Source: Candidatus Zipacnadia bacterium | Lineage (GTDB): Bacteria; Armatimonadota; Zipacnadia; Zipacnadales; UBA5352 | Direction: 5' to 3' | Assembly: GCA_029820945.1 (NCBI GenBank) | Contig: JALGUJ010000008.1 | Coordinates: 1,337 to 65,336, forward strand | Length of the DNA stretch: 64,000 nucleotides | Shown: positions 1 through 8,621 of the stretch, piece after piece | Layout: each line of letters starts with the position of its first letter | How positions within the stretch are numbered: the stretch's first letter is position 1 | The notes under the pieces: model-generated | Told to the model about the DNA's origin: nothing | Database searches by the model: none | Seen by the model: only the letters and a program-made list of their open reading frames with translations | Made by a program: the position numbers and the translations under genes

Positions 1-1013
1 CGTTTCGCGACGGCCCATTCGCTGCCGAGTTGCACAACGCAGATATCCCAACCTTCACCTTCTTCGCGCCGAACCGGAGGTTCTCCCGCCGCGAAGCCTA
101 TAGCCGGCTTTGTCGCACGATTCACGACTGGCGGCCTGACATCGTTCATGCGCACATGATTGAGGCGAATCTGATCGGCGGGTGGGCGGCGCGACGGTAT
201 GGCCTCCCCCTGATCGCGCACGTGCATGGGCCCGCGGAGTGGCAGAACTCATGGCTTCATCGGATGGCGTGCCGCTTCGGGTACCGCTGGCTGTGGCGAC
301 GGGGCGCGGTGCTTGTCGCCGTCAGTCAAGGCTTGGCCGACCGTCTGAGAGAGGTGACCGGAGTCCCGGCCTCGGTCGTCCGGAACGGCATCGACACCCA
401 GTTGTACCGCCCCCGCGAGGTCTCGGGTGCCCTGCGCGAGGAACTCGGTATCTCGGCCTCCTCTCAGATCGTCGGAGCGGTTGCCCGGTTCGAGTACCAG
501 AAGAACCCGCACTGCTTCGTGCGCGCGGCAGCACTGGTCGTCAACCAGATGCCAGAGGCACATTTCGTGATTGTTGGTGGGGGGGACATGCGCCTGAGGG
601 ACGAGGTAGTGCGCCTATCTGAGGAGCTGGGCATGCCCGACCATCTCCACTGCATCGGTGAGCGCGATGATGTGCCCGAGCTACTGCCCCAGTTCGACGT
701 TTTCGCACTTCCCTCCCGATACGAGGGACTGCCCCTCGTGTTCGCGGAGGCCATGGCTTGTGGCCTGCCTGTGGCCGCGACTGATGTCGTTGGTGTCAAT
801 GAGATCGTCAACCATGGCGAGACAGGATTCCTTGTGCCCTCGGACGACCACGAGGCTCTGGCCGAGAGTATCGTCGATCTCCTTCGCGACGAGCAGCTCC
901 GCAAGCGGATGGGCCGGGCCGGACGTGAGCGCGTGATAGAGCACTTCAGTATCCCTCAGATGATAGAGGGCGTAGTAGCGGTCTACCGGCGGGTCCTTCA
1001 GCGTGAGGGATGA
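1..1013 (+). CDS. Glycosyltransferase family 4 (GT-B), 5' truncated by window edge
   Basis: Transfers a sugar from a nucleotide-sugar donor during polysaccharide assembly at the cytoplasmic face of the membrane. The frame is open to base 1 and already reads like the usual N-terminal domain of this family, so the true start lies outside the window; the TTG at 30 is not the start. A donor-site domain is visible at the end: an IVGGGDMR stretch, then PSRYEGLPLVFAEAMACGLPV, where the glutamates form the EX7E-type motif. Four hundred residues would be normal, so roughly 50 are missing. It heads a run of exopolysaccharide genes on the same strand. Donor and acceptor cannot be read from sequence. Confidence 0.9.
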   Translation, partial: FRDGPFAAELHNADIPTFTFFAPNRRFSRREAYSRLCRTIHDWRPDIVHAHMIEANLIGGWAARRYGLPLIAHVHGPAEWQNSWLHRMACRFGYRWLWRRGAVLVAVSQGLADRLREVTGVPASVVRNGIDTQLYRPREVSGALREELGISASSQIVGAVARFEYQKNPHCFVRAAALVVNQMPEAHFVIVGGGDMRLRDEVVRLSEELGMPDHLHCIGERDDVPELLPQFDVFALPSRYEGLPLVFAEAMACGLPVAATDVVGVNEIVNHGETGFLVPSDDHEALAESIVDLLRDEQLRKRMGRAGRERVIEHFSIPQMIEGVVAVYRRVLQREG

Positions 1014-1219
1014 ACCCGATGCATCGAGGCCTGCAGCGTGAAGAGCGCCCTGCTGTCGCCGGCCAATGGCGTTCTCTGGGAAGAGCCCCGCTTTGGCGCC
1101 GGGCAAGGAGTAAGCTGGGCCCCGAGCACGGGCGGTCTGGTCTTCAACGAGTGGCTCGCGTGGAGCAGTACGCGTCCCGGAGGCAGGACAGGCCGATCAG
1201 GTGAGGAGAAACGCCAGCA

Positions 1220-3037
1220 ATGAGCAGAATGGCCGGATACTGGCGGGTGGCGGGAACCTCGGCCGAGACGCTGAAGCGCATGGCGGCGCGCCTGCCTGGC
1301 GAAGAGGCGAGGGAGCAGAGCCACGCCTCGGCCCGGTTCGGCGTCGTGTGCATTGACCCGGAGGTCGCCCCCTGCGCGGAGCGGATAGCCTGCTCGGACA
1401 CGGGCGACGTGGTCGTCGCCGTGAGCGGTCACCTGTTCGGGACCGACAGGCGACCGCATGACCGGCCTGCGTTATACTGTCTCGAGCTGTACTCCCGGTA
1501 CGGCGACGACCTCGCGCTGCACCTCAGCGGCACCTTCACGATCGCCATCTGTGATCGGCGGGACGGCGTGCTGCGACTGGTCAGCGACCGGTTCAACTCG
1601 CGCGCGTTCTACTTCAGCCAGGTCGGCGACGGCGTGCTGTTCGCAAGCTCCGTGCGGTCCATCCTCGCCCATCCGGAGGCGCAGGCCTACATCGACGACG
1701 AGGCGATCCGTGAGTTCCTGATCATCGGACAGCTCCTGGGGCAGGACACGTACTACCCGACCATCCGCCACCTCCCTCCGGCCTCGGTCATGACCTTCGG
1801 CGGGAAGGGCGGGATCCACAGGTACTGGCGGCCCGAGTTTGACGCCGATCCCGAGGAGCCACTGGAGAGCTGCGCCGCCCGGATCGCCGATCTGATCCGG
1901 TCGGCCGTACGTTGCGCAACGACCGACGACAGCCGCGATGGACTCATGCTGAGTGGGGGGATGGACTCGCGCGTCATCGCCGCCGCGGGGAGACCACTGA
2001 CCTGCGTGACGATGCACACGGTGGAGGCCATCGAGGCGGCGCTGGCGCGGCGCGTGGCGGCTACGCTCGGCCACGAGCACGTGTTCGTCGAGCTCGCGGA
2101 TGACTACCCGCTGGCGCTTCTGGAGGCGGGATCGCTTGTCGGTGACGCAATGCACCCGTTCGATCAGGCCCAGCCGCTCCTGCTCAGAGACGCGGTCAGG
2201 GAGTTGGGTCTGAACCGCCTCTACAACGGTTGGGGGATGGACATGTACTTCGCTGGCCTGTGGATGCCTCCCGTCCGATGGGGCCACGGCCCGGCGCGGG
2301 AGCTTGCGATGGAGCCCGCCGATTACTTCCTGGAGGGCCTGGAGGCCCCGGACGCCGCCCAGTTCCGGTGTCTCCTCGGCGCCGACCGGGCGCAGGACGC
2401 GCGGGAGCGGGTGCGGGCGAAGCTTACCACGCGCCTTGAGGAATGCCGGGCTCTCGCCGACAACGTCCACGACGCCATAGCCCTGGCCATCGTGCGGAAC
2501 TTCTCCCGCTTCCCACACTATCTCAACCTGAAGGCACTCTCAGCGATCTGCGCCGAAGCGGCACCAATGCACGACGTCGGCCTGATCGACGCTCTTCTCT
2601 CCATTCCTTACCAGCACCGCTTCCATGCGCGTGCCTACCGACGTGCACTGCAGATGATCGATGCGCGGATGACGGAGATACCGTACTCCGGGACAGGGGT
2701 GCGCATCTACCAGAACGACTACACGCAGATGGTCGCTTCGTATCTGCAGCGCAAGGTCGCCCGGCGGCTGGGGAAGCTCTGGCATGCCCTCAAGGGCACA
2801 CCCGAGCGCATGATCAAGTCTCCCTGGCCGGACATGTCGAAGGCAATGCGCCATCACCCGAACTGGCACCGAACGCTCCGCGAGTACGCGCGCGATTCGT
2901 GGCTGGCCGACAACGGTTTGGTGGACGGCGAGGCACTGGGCGGGCTCGTCGAGGACCACATCGCAGGCAGGCAGGACACGTCGCGGCTGCTGGCCAACTG
3001 GCTGACGCTTGAAGTCTGGTTCCGCCACTACGGATAG
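1220..3037 (+). CDS. Asparagine synthase-like amidotransferase (first of a pair)
   Basis: A 605-residue protein with an N-terminal Ntn-type glutaminase-like half and a C-terminal ATP-pyrophosphatase half. The PP-loop SGGMDSR begins at Ser245, so ATP binding and adenylation look intact. The N-terminus reads MSRMAGYWRV, with no cysteine at position 2, the nucleophile needed to release ammonia from glutamine in AsnB. Such proteins accompany exopolysaccharide and exosortase clusters, where they are proposed to amidate uronic acids or other carboxylates, here without evident glutaminase activity. A GTGAGGAG stretch precedes the ATG. It is followed by a second homologue about 66 bp downstream. Role in the cluster is inferred. 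Confidence 0.85.
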   Translation: MSRMAGYWRVAGTSAETLKRMAARLPGEEAREQSHASARFGVVCIDPEVAPCAERIACSDTGDVVVAVSGHLFGTDRRPHDRPALYCLELYSRYGDDLALHLSGTFTIAICDRRDGVLRLVSDRFNSRAFYFSQVGDGVLFASSVRSILAHPEAQAYIDDEAIREFLIIGQLLGQDTYYPTIRHLPPASVMTFGGKGGIHRYWRPEFDADPEEPLESCAARIADLIRSAVRCATTDDSRDGLMLSGGMDSRVIAAAGRPLTCVTMHTVEAIEAALARRVAATLGHEHVFVELADDYPLALLEAGSLVGDAMHPFDQAQPLLLRDAVRELGLNRLYNGWGMDMYFAGLWMPPVRWGHGPARELAMEPADYFLEGLEAPDAAQFRCLLGADRAQDARERVRAKLTTRLEECRALADNVHDAIALAIVRNFSRFPHYLNLKALSAICAEAAPMHDVGLIDALLSIPYQHRFHARAYRRALQMIDARMTEIPYSGTGVRIYQNDYTQMVASYLQRKVARRLGKLWHALKGTPERMIKSPWPDMSKAMRHHPNWHRTLREYARDSWLADNGLVDGEALGGLVEDHIAGRQDTSRLLANWLTLEVWFRHYG

Positions 3038-3103
3038 GTACGCCCGGTGCACCCAGGCCCGTCGGCACACTCGGGTCCGCCGCAACTGTGGGAGATGTTG
3101 AGG

Positions 3104-4987
3104 ATGCCGGGTATCTTCGTCGTTGCGGGAGATCGCTTCTCCAGGGAGCAGCGCGCCGACTTCGTCCGGCGCATGATCACACTGGACCGCGAGCGGACGG
3201 TTGCGCCCTTTGGCCCCAAGCCGGAGTGGATCGTCGAGACGGCCAACGATGACTTCGCCAGCATCGGCTGCGCGCATCTTGGCGTGTTCAGCGAGACGAC
3301 AATGAGCTCGCGGGAAGTGCCGCGACGGCTCACGGCCGCGGCCTTCGGGAACATCTCGCTCCGCGACGGTGAGCCGGTCGCCCGCATGCCCGACGCGGCG
3401 GCGACCATGCTCGACATGTACCTCGAGAGCGGCACCGAGTTCGTGGAAAAGCTCGAGGGTGACTTCGTGGTCGTCATCTCCGATCCAGACGAAGAGCGGC
3501 TGGTCGTGTTCAACGACCGGCTCGGACTGGTGCCGCACTACGTCGCCGATCCGCCGGGGCTGTTCGCCATGGCGCCGAACCTGAGCGCGGTTGCCTGCCT
3601 GCCGGGCGTCGATGATGAGGTGGACATGGTCGGCCTGGCGGACCTGCTGACCTTCGGGTACATCCTGGCCGACGACACCATCGTGCGGGGCGTGAAGGTT
3701 CTGCCGCCCGCGAGCGCGTCTGACTACCGCGATGGGCGGTGGCGAACCCGCGCGTACTGGGAGTTGAAGGTCGAGCCGGGCAGAACACCGCGGGCCTCAA
3801 CCCAGGAGCACATCGAGCGCATCGGCGAGCTGATGAGCGACGCAGTCCGGCGCTGTGTGCCCCCGGACGGTAGGGTCACCGTCTCGCTTAGCGGGGGGCT
3901 GGATTCGCGGTTCGTGGCCTGCGCGCTGCACAAAGAGGGCATCCCGTTCGATGCCTTTACCCTTGGGGCGGACGACGCATGTGATGTCAAGTTCAGCAGA
4001 ATGCTGTGCGAGCGGCTGGGCATCGAGCAGACGGTCGTGGAGCCTCGCTACGACGAGGCGTGGGAGCGGCTGAACTGGCTCGCGGCGAGGCAGGACGGCA
4101 TGGTGAACGTCTTCCACAACTTCGGGGCGAGCCACCGCCTTTCACATTGTCGCCCGACAACCCGGACCGTGGTCACCGGCTTCATTGGCGATGCAATCGC
4201 CGGGCATGACCTGACGCCGGGACTTCTACTTACCTCACGAGGCCACTTGCCCCGACATGTCCTCTCAGTACTCGGGCTTTGCGGCCAGGCACTCCTGGAG
4301 CAGGTTGTGCCGGCGACACATCGACCGAACACCATACCGATCGACAAGCGCATAGAAATGGCCTTGGCGGGTGAAGACGGTTGTCCGACGTGGGCCGTGT
4401 TCCTGGAGTTCATGCTCAACCACCGGGAACGCAAATTCATCAACTACGGCAACCAGACGGTACGGGGTCACGTGGAACCCGCGACCCCCATAGCAGCCAG
4501 TCGTATCGTGGAGCACCTGTCTGGACTGTCTTTCGGGCACTTGTTCCTACGACATCTGTATCGGGGATCAATATGTGCTCTATTCCCCGAAGTCAGGAGC
4601 GTGCCCTATGACTTCATAGACCTGCCACCATGCGTCAGCCGAGCGCGGATACTCCTGCAGCGTCTCGGCAAGAGAGGACGCCTTCCTGAGCCACTGGGAC
4701 GCGCGTGGCGGAGGTGGGTATGGGACCCCGATCATCCTGGTCACCTCGCCCGCTACCTTGATCGTGTACTCGCCCGCGTGCGTCCTGTAGCCACGGAGTT
4801 GGTGGCTGGTGCCACAGGCGACGTGACAGGAGTGAGAACGGAATCAGTATTGGACCTGCTCGCTCAACAGCAACCGGCAGGCCGCGACGGAGCTCTGATC
4901 CAGCATCTCTTGACCTATATCCTGTGGCACACATCGCGTCCCACCAAGTGGTCGGTCGACACTTCCGAATTGCAGCCTGGTGGTTGA
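3104..4987 (+). CDS. Asparagine synthase-like amidotransferase (second of a pair)
   Basis: A 627-residue homologue of the preceding gene with the PP-loop SGGLDSR starting at Ser263 and a preceding receiver-like glutaminase fold containing a GDFVVVISD stretch. Again there is no Cys2 at the likely N-terminus. The ATG at 3104 was chosen because GGGAG lies about 9 bases upstream; an in-frame GTG at 3047 and ATG at 3095 are alternatives. The 3' third is visibly poorer in GC and has different codon choice (runs such as AAATTCATCAACTACGG) compared with the 5' part and neighbours, which hints at recombination or recent acquisition of that end. Function in polysaccharide amidation is inferred from context only. 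Confidence 0.85.
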   Translation: MPGIFVVAGDRFSREQRADFVRRMITLDRERTVAPFGPKPEWIVETANDDFASIGCAHLGVFSETTMSSREVPRRLTAAAFGNISLRDGEPVARMPDAAATMLDMYLESGTEFVEKLEGDFVVVISDPDEERLVVFNDRLGLVPHYVADPPGLFAMAPNLSAVACLPGVDDEVDMVGLADLLTFGYILADDTIVRGVKVLPPASASDYRDGRWRTRAYWELKVEPGRTPRASTQEHIERIGELMSDAVRRCVPPDGRVTVSLSGGLDSRFVACALHKEGIPFDAFTLGADDACDVKFSRMLCERLGIEQTVVEPRYDEAWERLNWLAARQDGMVNVFHNFGASHRLSHCRPTTRTVVTGFIGDAIAGHDLTPGLLLTSRGHLPRHVLSVLGLCGQALLEQVVPATHRPNTIPIDKRIEMALAGEDGCPTWAVFLEFMLNHRERKFINYGNQTVRGHVEPATPIAASRIVEHLSGLSFGHLFLRHLYRGSICALFPEVRSVPYDFIDLPPCVSRARILLQRLGKRGRLPEPLGRAWRRWVWDPDHPGHLARYLDRVLARVRPVATELVAGATGDVTGVRTESVLDLLAQQQPAGRDGALIQHLLTYILWHTSRPTKWSVDTSELQPGG

Positions 4988-5088
4988 TGTCCGGCTGGCA
5001 GGGACCCGCTCGTACTAAGGTCCGTAGGCGGCATTTCAAACCCGAGTGCTATGTGTCACGTGCCGGACTGACCCTGAGGTAGCGGCGA

Positions 5089-6072
5089 ATGCGAGTAGCG
5101 GTCGTCATCCCAAGCTACAACGTCATCTCCACGCGCGGGGAGCGTGTGCTCGATCGGTGTCTGCGCGCCATCAGGGAGCAGCAGTCACCTCCGGCCGAGG
5201 TCATCGTCGCCGACAGCTCGGATGACGGCACGCCGCAGTTCATTGCTCGGTGCATGCCGGAGGCGCGCATTCTGCACTCGGCCGAGCGCATGTTGTCGGG
5301 CAGGGCCCGCAACGTGGGGGCCGAGGCGAGTAGCGGCGACATCGTCGCGTTCATCGACAGCGACTGCGTGGCGGCGCCGAGCTGGGTTGGGGCGATCGAA
5401 AGGGCCTTCGCCAGCCACCCGGATGCTCACGGCGTGACCGGACCGGTGCGCGCCGACCCGGCACAGAACGGCATCGCGCAGATCGACTGCATCCTGCACC
5501 TGAACCACCTTGCGCACTTCGAGACCGCACAGTGGGCCAGCCGCGCTTCCACTTCCAACCTAGCGGTGCGCCGACATACGTTCGAGGAACTTGGCGGGTT
5601 CGCGGAGGACGTGGTAGGCAATCCAGACTACCTTTTCACGAAGCGTCTGACCGAGCGCTACGGACCAATCAGGGTCGAGCGCGAGGCGGCCGTCTACCAT
5701 GCCGGCCGCGACACCGTCGAGGGCCTGCTGCACCACCAGCGGCGCTTCGGGCATGGGTTCGTGGATGGGCGGCGGGAGGATCCGACGCTGCCCGGCGCAT
5801 TCGCGGTGCGGCACCCGTGGTTGATACCGCTCCTCCCGCTGATGCGGGGCACCGCGATCCCGGCGCGATTGGCTCGGTACAACAGGCGTGACCTGGCAAC
5901 GCTCCTGTCGCATCCGGTGCTGTTTGCGCGCGCACTTGGGGCGTGGGCGCAGGGGATCCGCGAGGGTGTTCGTGGCGGCGAGATCGAGTGGGACCTGCAG
6001 AGAGATGAGGCATCCGAACCGGGTCAGGACGGCGCGCAACTGGCGCAGCAATCAAAGGAGAATCAGATGTGA
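5089..6072 (+). CDS. Glycosyltransferase family 2
   Basis: A 327-residue GT-A fold enzyme. It opens with VAVVIPSYN, continues with the ADSSDDGT segment that positions the nucleotide, and has a FIDSDC stretch that supplies the DxD-like metal site around residue 90. A second block with GGFAEDVVGNPDY matches the acceptor-side region of family 2 enzymes. A hydrophobic stretch near residue 240 (LIPLLPLMRG) suggests membrane association. The stop overlaps the start of the following nucleotide-sugar gene by 4 bases, so the two are translationally coupled. Donor sugar is unknown. Confidence 0.9.
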   Translation: MRVAVVIPSYNVISTRGERVLDRCLRAIREQQSPPAEVIVADSSDDGTPQFIARCMPEARILHSAERMLSGRARNVGAEASSGDIVAFIDSDCVAAPSWVGAIERAFASHPDAHGVTGPVRADPAQNGIAQIDCILHLNHLAHFETAQWASRASTSNLAVRRHTFEELGGFAEDVVGNPDYLFTKRLTERYGPIRVEREAAVYHAGRDTVEGLLHHQRRFGHGFVDGRREDPTLPGAFAVRHPWLIPLLPLMRGTAIPARLARYNRRDLATLLSHPVLFARALGAWAQGIREGVRGGEIEWDLQRDEASEPGQDGAQLAQQSKENQM

Positions 6073-7079
6073 GCACGGCAGCGGTCGTGACCGGTGGGGC
6101 GGGGTTCATCGGGTCACATCTGTGTGAGGAGCTTCTGGCGCGAGGCGCGGAGGTCTACTGCCTGGACAACCTGGTCACGGGCGTCACCGAGAACCTGGAT
6201 GGCTTCATTGACGCCGCTCGTTTCCATTTCCTGGAAGTGGACATCAGCGAAAAGTTGCCCGATGGCCTGCCGGCGCCGGATGTGATCTTCAACCTCGCAT
6301 GCCCGGCCAGCCCGAAGGACTTCGGTCCGCTGGCGCTGGAGATCCTGGACGTCTGCAGTCGCGGCACGCGGAACATGCTGGAGTTGGCGCGGGCGCATGG
6401 CGCGGTCTTCGTCCAGGCATCGACTTCGGAGGTGTACGGGGAGCCGGAGGTTCATCCGCAGACCGAGGAGTACTGGGGCCACGTGAACTCCATCGGTGAG
6501 CGATCCTGCTATGACGAGGGGAAGCGGTACGCGGAGGCTCTCGTCATGGCCTACCGCCGCCTGCACGACGTGGACGCGCGGCTCGGCCGGATCTTCAACA
6601 CCTACGGTCCGCGCATGCGCCCCGATGACGGAAGAGTTGTCCCGAACTTCATGCAGCAGGCGCTTGTCGGCGAGCCGCTCACGATCTACGGCGATGGGAT
6701 GCAGACGCGCAGCTTCTGCTATGTGGGGGATACCGTGGCCGGACTGCTGGCGCTGGCCGATGCCGGGGCGGATCGAGTTGACGAGGCGAACCCGGCCTAC
6801 AACATCGGTAATGGCGAGGAGATCACGATCCTGGAGTTTGCCCGGCGTGTCAACGAGGCCTGTGGCTCCTCCAGCGAGCTGCAGATGGTGCCGCTTCCGC
6901 ACGCGGACGATCCGACGCGTCGGTGTCCGGACACGGCGAAGCTGAGAGGGCTGTCGGGATGGCGTGCGCAGGTATCGCTGGAGGAGGGCCTGGCGCGAAC
7001 GGCAGAGTGGTTTGCGGCGCGCATCGGCGACGAGGGCAGCGACCGTGCAGCAGGTTCGGAGCAGGCCGCCAGTCGATAG
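6069..7079 (+). CDS. NAD-dependent epimerase/dehydratase, UDP-glucuronate decarboxylase-like
   Basis: A 336-residue extended short-chain dehydrogenase. It has the Rossmann motif GGAGFIGSH at 9 to 17, the catalytic Ser/Glu region STSEVYG around 118 to 124 and the Tyr148-x3-Lys152 pair inside RSCYDEGKR, the hallmark of UDP-xylose synthase. The family makes UDP-xylose from UDP-glucuronate with NAD recycled in the active site. The start is a GTG inside the GT2 stop (ATGTGA), with AAAGGAG upstream. The neighbouring glucuronokinase-like and GalU-like genes would supply its substrate. RmlB-type or related SDR chemistry is possible but less likely given the RSCYDEGKR motif. Confidence 0.85.
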   Translation: MSTAAVVTGGAGFIGSHLCEELLARGAEVYCLDNLVTGVTENLDGFIDAARFHFLEVDISEKLPDGLPAPDVIFNLACPASPKDFGPLALEILDVCSRGTRNMLELARAHGAVFVQASTSEVYGEPEVHPQTEEYWGHVNSIGERSCYDEGKRYAEALVMAYRRLHDVDARLGRIFNTYGPRMRPDDGRVVPNFMQQALVGEPLTIYGDGMQTRSFCYVGDTVAGLLALADAGADRVDEANPAYNIGNGEEITILEFARRVNEACGSSSELQMVPLPHADDPTRRCPDTAKLRGLSGWRAQVSLEEGLARTAEWFAARIGDEGSDRAAGSEQAASR

Positions 7080-7091
7080 CGGGCCGCCGGA

Positions 7092-7137
7092 CTGTGAGGT
7101 AACTTTGAGGGAATCCGGGAGGGTCCTGTGCTACAAT
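7092..7137 (+). promoter_or_regulatory. Promoter with CTGTGAGG-type direct repeat and TACAAT -10
   Basis: Direct repeat CTGTGAGG-N3-CTTTGAGG with an 11-bp period at 7092 to 7110, then TACAAT at 7132 to 7137. The gap between the repeat and the -10 is too long for the repeat to act as an ordinary -35, so an activator is expected. The same layout is found upstream of 23765 and, more weakly, upstream of 25244, both minus-strand genes. Confidence 0.6.
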
Positions 7138-7246
7138 AACCAACGACACAGCGGGAAGCGCCTATGGATGGAATGGATAGCGAGGTCGGAAGAGCGCAAC
7201 CGAGGAAGACCCACCAGGTAAAAGACCGCAATCAAACATAGTGGAA

Positions 7247-7298
7247 CCAGGGAGATGGGGCTCCCTGGCTCCGGGGCAGACGTGCATCCTGGCTTGGG
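7247..7298 (+). ncRNA. Leader RNA element, copy C (AUGGGG hairpin plus CCTGGCTTGGG)
   Basis: An 8-bp stem CCAGGGAG/CTCCCTGG (7247 to 7254 with 7261 to 7268) closes an ATGGGG loop and is followed at 7288 to 7298 by CCTGGCTTGGG. The same two conserved blocks occur in the leaders of two minus-strand PEP-CTERM genes, where the stem is GAGGAG/CTCCTC. The stem sequence differs while pairing is kept, so a structured cis-acting RNA is likely. It sits 118 nt after the -10 and about 150 nt before the GHMP kinase. The rest of the 7138 to 7451 gap holds a small GCCACC/GGTGGC hairpin at 7388 to 7403 and no coding frame I trust. Confidence 0.55.
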
Positions 7299-7317
7299 AC
7301 TTAGCCTGCCGTAATTC

Positions 7318-7346
7318 TTTATAGCAAACGCCACAGCAATTGTCAA
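7318..7346 (-). promoter_or_regulatory. Near-consensus sigma-70 promoter directed leftward, antisense to the leader
   Basis: On the minus strand TTGACA (7346 to 7341) and TATAAA (7323 to 7318) are separated by exactly 17 bases. Transcription would begin near 7311 and run back through the leader element and then antisense into the decarboxylase-like gene. No minus-strand coding sequence follows. Confidence 0.6.
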
Positions 7347-7451
7347 GGCCCCGAAGGCGTATCCCCGGCCGCGAGCCCCCGGAGCTCGCCACCCACAGGT
7401 GGCCTGCCGTCCCCATCTCCACATGGCGAGGCTGTCCGGAGGCGAGCCGAG

Positions 7452-8588
7452 ATGATCGTCCATCGATGTGTCGGGGCGCGAGTCGGACTGATGGGGAACC
7501 CGTCCGACGGGTTCGGCGGGAAGACCATCGCCGCGCTCCTCGAGGACTTCTACGCCTCGATGACCCTATGGGAGTCGCCTTCGCTCGAAATCATCCCACA
7601 TCCGCAGTTCGATCCCTTCCGCTTCGACAGCATCGACCACCTTGCGCGCGTCGCCGAAGATGACGGCTACTACGGCGGCGTGCGGCTGCTGTACGCCACC
7701 TGCAAGCGGTTCCACTCATACTGCCGGGAGCACGGCATCGGGCTGGACGACCGCAACTTCACACTCGAGTACGACACCACGATCCCACGCCAGGTGGGGC
7801 TGGCGGGCTCGAGCGCGATCATCACGGCCGCCCTCAAGTGCCTCATGGACTTCTACGGTGTCACCGATGCCGACATTCCCCGAGAGGCCCAGCCGCAGAT
7901 CGTGCTCTCCGTCGAGACTGAGGAGCTGGGCATCCAGGCCGGGCTGCAGGACCGAGTGGTCCAGGTCTACGGTGGTCTGGTCTACATGGACTTCGACAGG
8001 GCGCTGATGGAGCGACAGGGGCACGGCCGTTACGAGCCGCTGGACCATGCCAAGCTCCCGCCACTGTGGGTGGCCTACGTTCCGCGCTCAACGGAGTGCT
8101 CGGGCAATCTGCACAACAACATGCGCTACCGGTTCGCCAGCGGCGAGCCGGAAGTCGTCGCGGGGATGAAGGAGTTCGCGCACTACACCGACCTCGCCCG
8201 TGAGGCCATTGAGGCCGAGGACTACGAGGCCTTCGGCGAACTGATGAATCGCAACTTCGATCTGCGACGCAGGCTCTACGGCGACGAGGCTCTGGGCCGG
8301 CATAACCTGGAGATGATCCAGATTGCCCGGAGCGCGGGGCTGCCCGCGAAGTTCCCGGGCTCCGGCGGGGCGGTCGTCGGCATCTACGATGACGCGGCCC
8401 GGCTCGAATTTGCCGCGGAGGCATTCCACCAGGCCGGCTACGCCGTCCAGCCGGTCACGCCGACGTCCGAGCTGACGCCTTCGTGGGCCGGCGAAACGTA
8501 CGAGCGCACAATCGAGGCCGCCGGCGGAGCCGCCTGGCGGCGGTCGGTGGCGAGCCAGTTTGGTGACGACGTGCTGGTGGCCAAGTAG
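7452..8588 (+). CDS. GHMP kinase, glucuronokinase-like
   Basis: A 378-residue GHMP-superfamily sugar kinase. The N-terminal GNPSDGFGGKTIA segment and the phosphate-binding loop IPRQVGLAGSSAII near residues 111 to 124 match the pattern of glucuronokinases, which phosphorylate glucuronate at C1. The C-terminal motif is GSGGAVVGI near residue 300. Product glucuronate 1-phosphate could be turned into UDP-glucuronate by the uridylyltransferase at 18681, feeding the decarboxylase at 6069. GGAGG lies 9 bases before the ATG. The gene begins after a long 370-bp leader carrying a conserved RNA element. Other heptose or galactose kinases share the fold, so the substrate is inferred. Confidence 0.8.
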   Translation: MIVHRCVGARVGLMGNPSDGFGGKTIAALLEDFYASMTLWESPSLEIIPHPQFDPFRFDSIDHLARVAEDDGYYGGVRLLYATCKRFHSYCREHGIGLDDRNFTLEYDTTIPRQVGLAGSSAIITAALKCLMDFYGVTDADIPREAQPQIVLSVETEELGIQAGLQDRVVQVYGGLVYMDFDRALMERQGHGRYEPLDHAKLPPLWVAYVPRSTECSGNLHNNMRYRFASGEPEVVAGMKEFAHYTDLAREAIEAEDYEAFGELMNRNFDLRRRLYGDEALGRHNLEMIQIARSAGLPAKFPGSGGAVVGIYDDAARLEFAAEAFHQAGYAVQPVTPTSELTPSWAGETYERTIEAAGGAAWRRSVASQFGDDVLVAK

Positions 8589-8621
8589 CCGATTACAGGG
8601 CCCGACAGGAGCCCAGGCTTG

